This document shows positions 62,376 through 64,000 of a DNA stretch of 64,000 nt, one piece after another. Position numbers and translations under genes: made by a program. Source of the stretch: FEN-1350 sp964386005 (GTDB taxonomy: Bacteria; Planctomycetota; Phycisphaerae; Sedimentisphaerales; Anaerohalosphaeraceae); contig CAYLSB010000012.1 of the NCBI GenBank assembly GCA_964386005.1, forward strand, positions 15,714 to 79,713. Direction: 5' to 3'. Position 1 is the first letter of the stretch. Every line of letters begins with the position of its first letter. A model generated the notes under the pieces. It searched no databases. It had not been told where the DNA came from and saw nothing but the letters and a program-made list of their open reading frames with translations.

Positions 62376-63860
62376 ATGCCGATGAAAATGCAGATGTCCA
62401 ACCAGATGCGGATGGAGCAGCGAATGAAGCTGGCTCCCCGCATGATCCAGTCGATGGAAGTGCTTCAACTTCCCATGCTGGCTCTGCAGGAAAAAATCGA
62501 GGCCGAACTTAACAGCAATCCCGTCCTGGAACGCGCGGAGGACGCCGATCAGACTGCTTCACCCGAGGTTGTCGACGGAGAATCGGAAAATCCCGAGACG
62601 ATCGAGCAGAAGGAGCTTCTGGTCCGTGAAGATCGGGATTATCGCGACGATTTTCAACGGCTGGATAACCTCGACGAGGATTTTTCCGAATACCTGGGTC
62701 GGGATACAGGCCGTTTGTTTGCCCGCCGGGACGGAGAGCCGGACAAGAAACAGGAGGCCCTGCAAAACACCGCCGACGATAAATTGTCTCTCCACGATTA
62801 CCTGTCGGATCAATGGCGGCTGGTCGAAGCGGACGATCGGGTGAAAAAAGCCGGTTCGAAAATCATCGATTATATCGACGACAAAGGTTTCTTATCCGTC
62901 CATCTCGAACAACTGACGAATAAGGACAGGCCCGAATTCTCTCTGGAGCACCTCACGGCTGCGCTGGAACTGGTCCAGCGGCTCGATCCCCCGGGTGTCG
63001 GCGCCCGGGATCTCCGCGAATGCCTGTTGATCCAGATGACCCAATTCCCCGAAGACATGTCCTTCGAGAGGCAATTGGTTGAAACCCATTGGAATGAACT
63101 GCTGGAAAATCACCTTCCGCTGATCGCCAAAAAAATGGAATGCCCCCTTGAGCGAATCAACGAAGCCCTGGCCCGGATGAGTCGAATGGATACCTCGCCG
63201 GGCCTCCAGATCGGCCGTACCAATAATCATCCGATCACCGCGGATATTCTCGTCGAGCCGGGCGGTGACGGGTCCTGGAAGGTTACCCTGACCGATACAC
63301 GCCTGCCCAGTCTCCGCGTCAACCGGTTTTATCTCCAAATGGCCCGCGACAAATCCCTGGACGGAAAGACCCGCGATTTTCTGCAGCAGAACATCCGCTC
63401 GGCTCAATGGTTTATGGATGCCATCGAGCAGCGCAAACAAACCCTGCTCCGCGTGGCCACCGCCGTGGTCAATCGGCAATCGGAATTTTTTGAAAAAGGC
63501 GAACTCTATCTCAAGCCGCTGCCCATGCAGACCATCGCCGACGAAGTCGGAGTGCATATCGCCACGATCTCCCGCGCCGTCGCCGGAAAATATATGCAGA
63601 CGCCGCAGGGCGTCCTGGCGTTGCGGAGTTTTTTCAGCGGCGGCACCGAGACCGCCGACGGAGAAAGCCGTTCGTGGGACGCCGTCAAGGCGCGACTGAA
63701 GGAAATCGTCGATAACGAAGACAAAGCCAATCCCCTCAACGACGATGAAATCCTGGCCCGACTCAATCAATCCGGAATCAACCACATGGCCCGACGCACC
63801 GTCGCCAAATACCGCAAGCTCCTGAATATCCCCACCGCCCGCTTTCGAAAAAAATTCTGA
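62376..63860 (+). CDS. rpoN: RNA polymerase sigma-54 factor
   Basis: A 494-residue sigma-54. The N-terminal Gln-rich activator region (QMRMEQRMKLAPRMIQSMEVLQ, ending in NSNPVLE), an acidic linker, the core-binding domain (LDPPGVGARDLRECLL), the helix-turn-helix (TIADEVGVHIATISRAVAGKYMQTPQG) and the RpoN box (ARRTVAKYRKLLNIP, Lys in place of the common Glu) are in the usual order. It recognises -24/-12 promoters and needs enhancer-binding ATPases. TATAAT at 62340-62345 is a possible -10 without a good -35. An alternative ATG lies two codons on. Confidence 0.97.
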   Translation: MPMKMQMSNQMRMEQRMKLAPRMIQSMEVLQLPMLALQEKIEAELNSNPVLERAEDADQTASPEVVDGESENPETIEQKELLVREDRDYRDDFQRLDNLDEDFSEYLGRDTGRLFARRDGEPDKKQEALQNTADDKLSLHDYLSDQWRLVEADDRVKKAGSKIIDYIDDKGFLSVHLEQLTNKDRPEFSLEHLTAALELVQRLDPPGVGARDLRECLLIQMTQFPEDMSFERQLVETHWNELLENHLPLIAKKMECPLERINEALARMSRMDTSPGLQIGRTNNHPITADILVEPGGDGSWKVTLTDTRLPSLRVNRFYLQMARDKSLDGKTRDFLQQNIRSAQWFMDAIEQRKQTLLRVATAVVNRQSEFFEKGELYLKPLPMQTIADEVGVHIATISRAVAGKYMQTPQGVLALRSFFSGGTETADGESRSWDAVKARLKEIVDNEDKANPLNDDEILARLNQSGINHMARRTVAKYRKLLNIPTARFRKKF

Positions 63861-63966
63861 CCCCTATTAGATCCACATATACCGTAATCGTTTCCGTTGA
63901 AATTCGATGGATGAAAACCTATACTAATCTTCGTGAATTGTTCGTTACTTGAGAGTACCGGGTTTG

Positions 63967-63991
63967 GTTTCGTGCGTTTACGCCACGAAAC
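63967..63991. repeat. Inverted repeat near the right window edge
   Basis: GTTTCGTG (63967-63974) pairs with CACGAAAC (63984-63991), loop 9 nt, about 106 bp after rpoN. The window ends 9 bp later, so a T-run or mobile element cannot be judged. The stretch between rpoN and this repeat shows no gene. Confidence 0.4.
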
Positions 63992-64000
63992 GGATTCCTT

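Overview
The window reads as a chromosomal segment of a Gram-negative, polysaccharide-degrading planctomycete, most likely class Phycisphaerae (Sedimentisphaerales-like). This is inferred from the gene content rather than from a marker gene. The supporting traits are dockerin-tailed beta-helix proteins, PEP-CTERM proteins, Tat-exported Gfo/Idh/MocA oxidoreductases and sugar isomerases, prepilin-like proteins with a C-terminal DG motif, sigma-54, and RND/TolC efflux genes. Many genes have canonical sigma-70 promoters (TTGaca-17-TATaaT) and clear Shine-Dalgarno sites. I found no tRNA, rRNA, CRISPR array, transposase or phage gene.

Layout. 1-5190: addB (5'-truncated by the window edge) and addA, the recombination helicase-nuclease. 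5198-14458: a carbohydrate locus with a minus-strand run of GH78 alpha-L-rhamnosidase, beta-helix protein and GH5 hydrolase. Divergent from it are an exported Gfo/Idh/MocA oxidoreductase and a sugar isomerase/epimerase, followed by a second exported isomerase. 14667-16767: DUF2062 membrane protein and a YifB/ComM AAA ATPase, overlapping at their tails. 17038-17203: an intergenic promoter-hairpin-terminator unit with no ORF, a candidate small RNA. 17303-20041: a secreted caspase-like (C25-type) peptidase fused to a beta-helix and a dockerin.

20323-27682: surface-glycan genes (GT2 glycosyltransferase, flippase-like membrane protein, a LamG/PEP-CTERM protein with a perfect consensus promoter, polysaccharide pyruvyl transferase, FrhB-like iron-sulfur protein, methyltransferase, DUF354 protein). 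27690-32581: mtnA, a REPIN-like repeat pair, uvrA and nfi. 32735-39218: a TetR-regulated TolC/HlyD/RND efflux operon with operators flanking the -10 box. 39223-48807: an isochorismatase-fold protein lacking its catalytic Cys, trmB with an overlapping Rid-family gene, a zinc-ribbon membrane protein, another Gfo/Idh/MocA protein, a four-helix membrane protein, hemL, and a membrane-anchored GspE/PilB-type ATPase with a CvpA-like partner. 48855-53556: two prepilin/DG-motif-type proteins and pyruvate phosphate dikinase. 53720-59278: three secreted proteins (beta-helix/dockerin, PEP-CTERM, GLUG/dockerin), an orphan dockerin tail and a cluster of dispersed hairpin repeats. 59317-63860: ferredoxin, the 4.5S/SRP RNA gene, dnaX, recR and rpoN.

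The clearest functional groups are: DNA repair and replication (addAB, uvrA, nfi, dnaX, recR); uptake and degradation of rhamnose-containing polysaccharide; surface glycan synthesis with PEP-CTERM export; and the self-regulated efflux operon. The most novel-looking signals are the orphan small-RNA unit at 17 kb, the hairpin leader with a micro-ORF at 53.8 kb, the caspase-like/beta-helix/dockerin protein, the membrane-anchored traffic ATPase pair, the Cys-less isochorismatase homologue, and a zinc ribbon whose first Cys pair lies upstream of any standard start codon.
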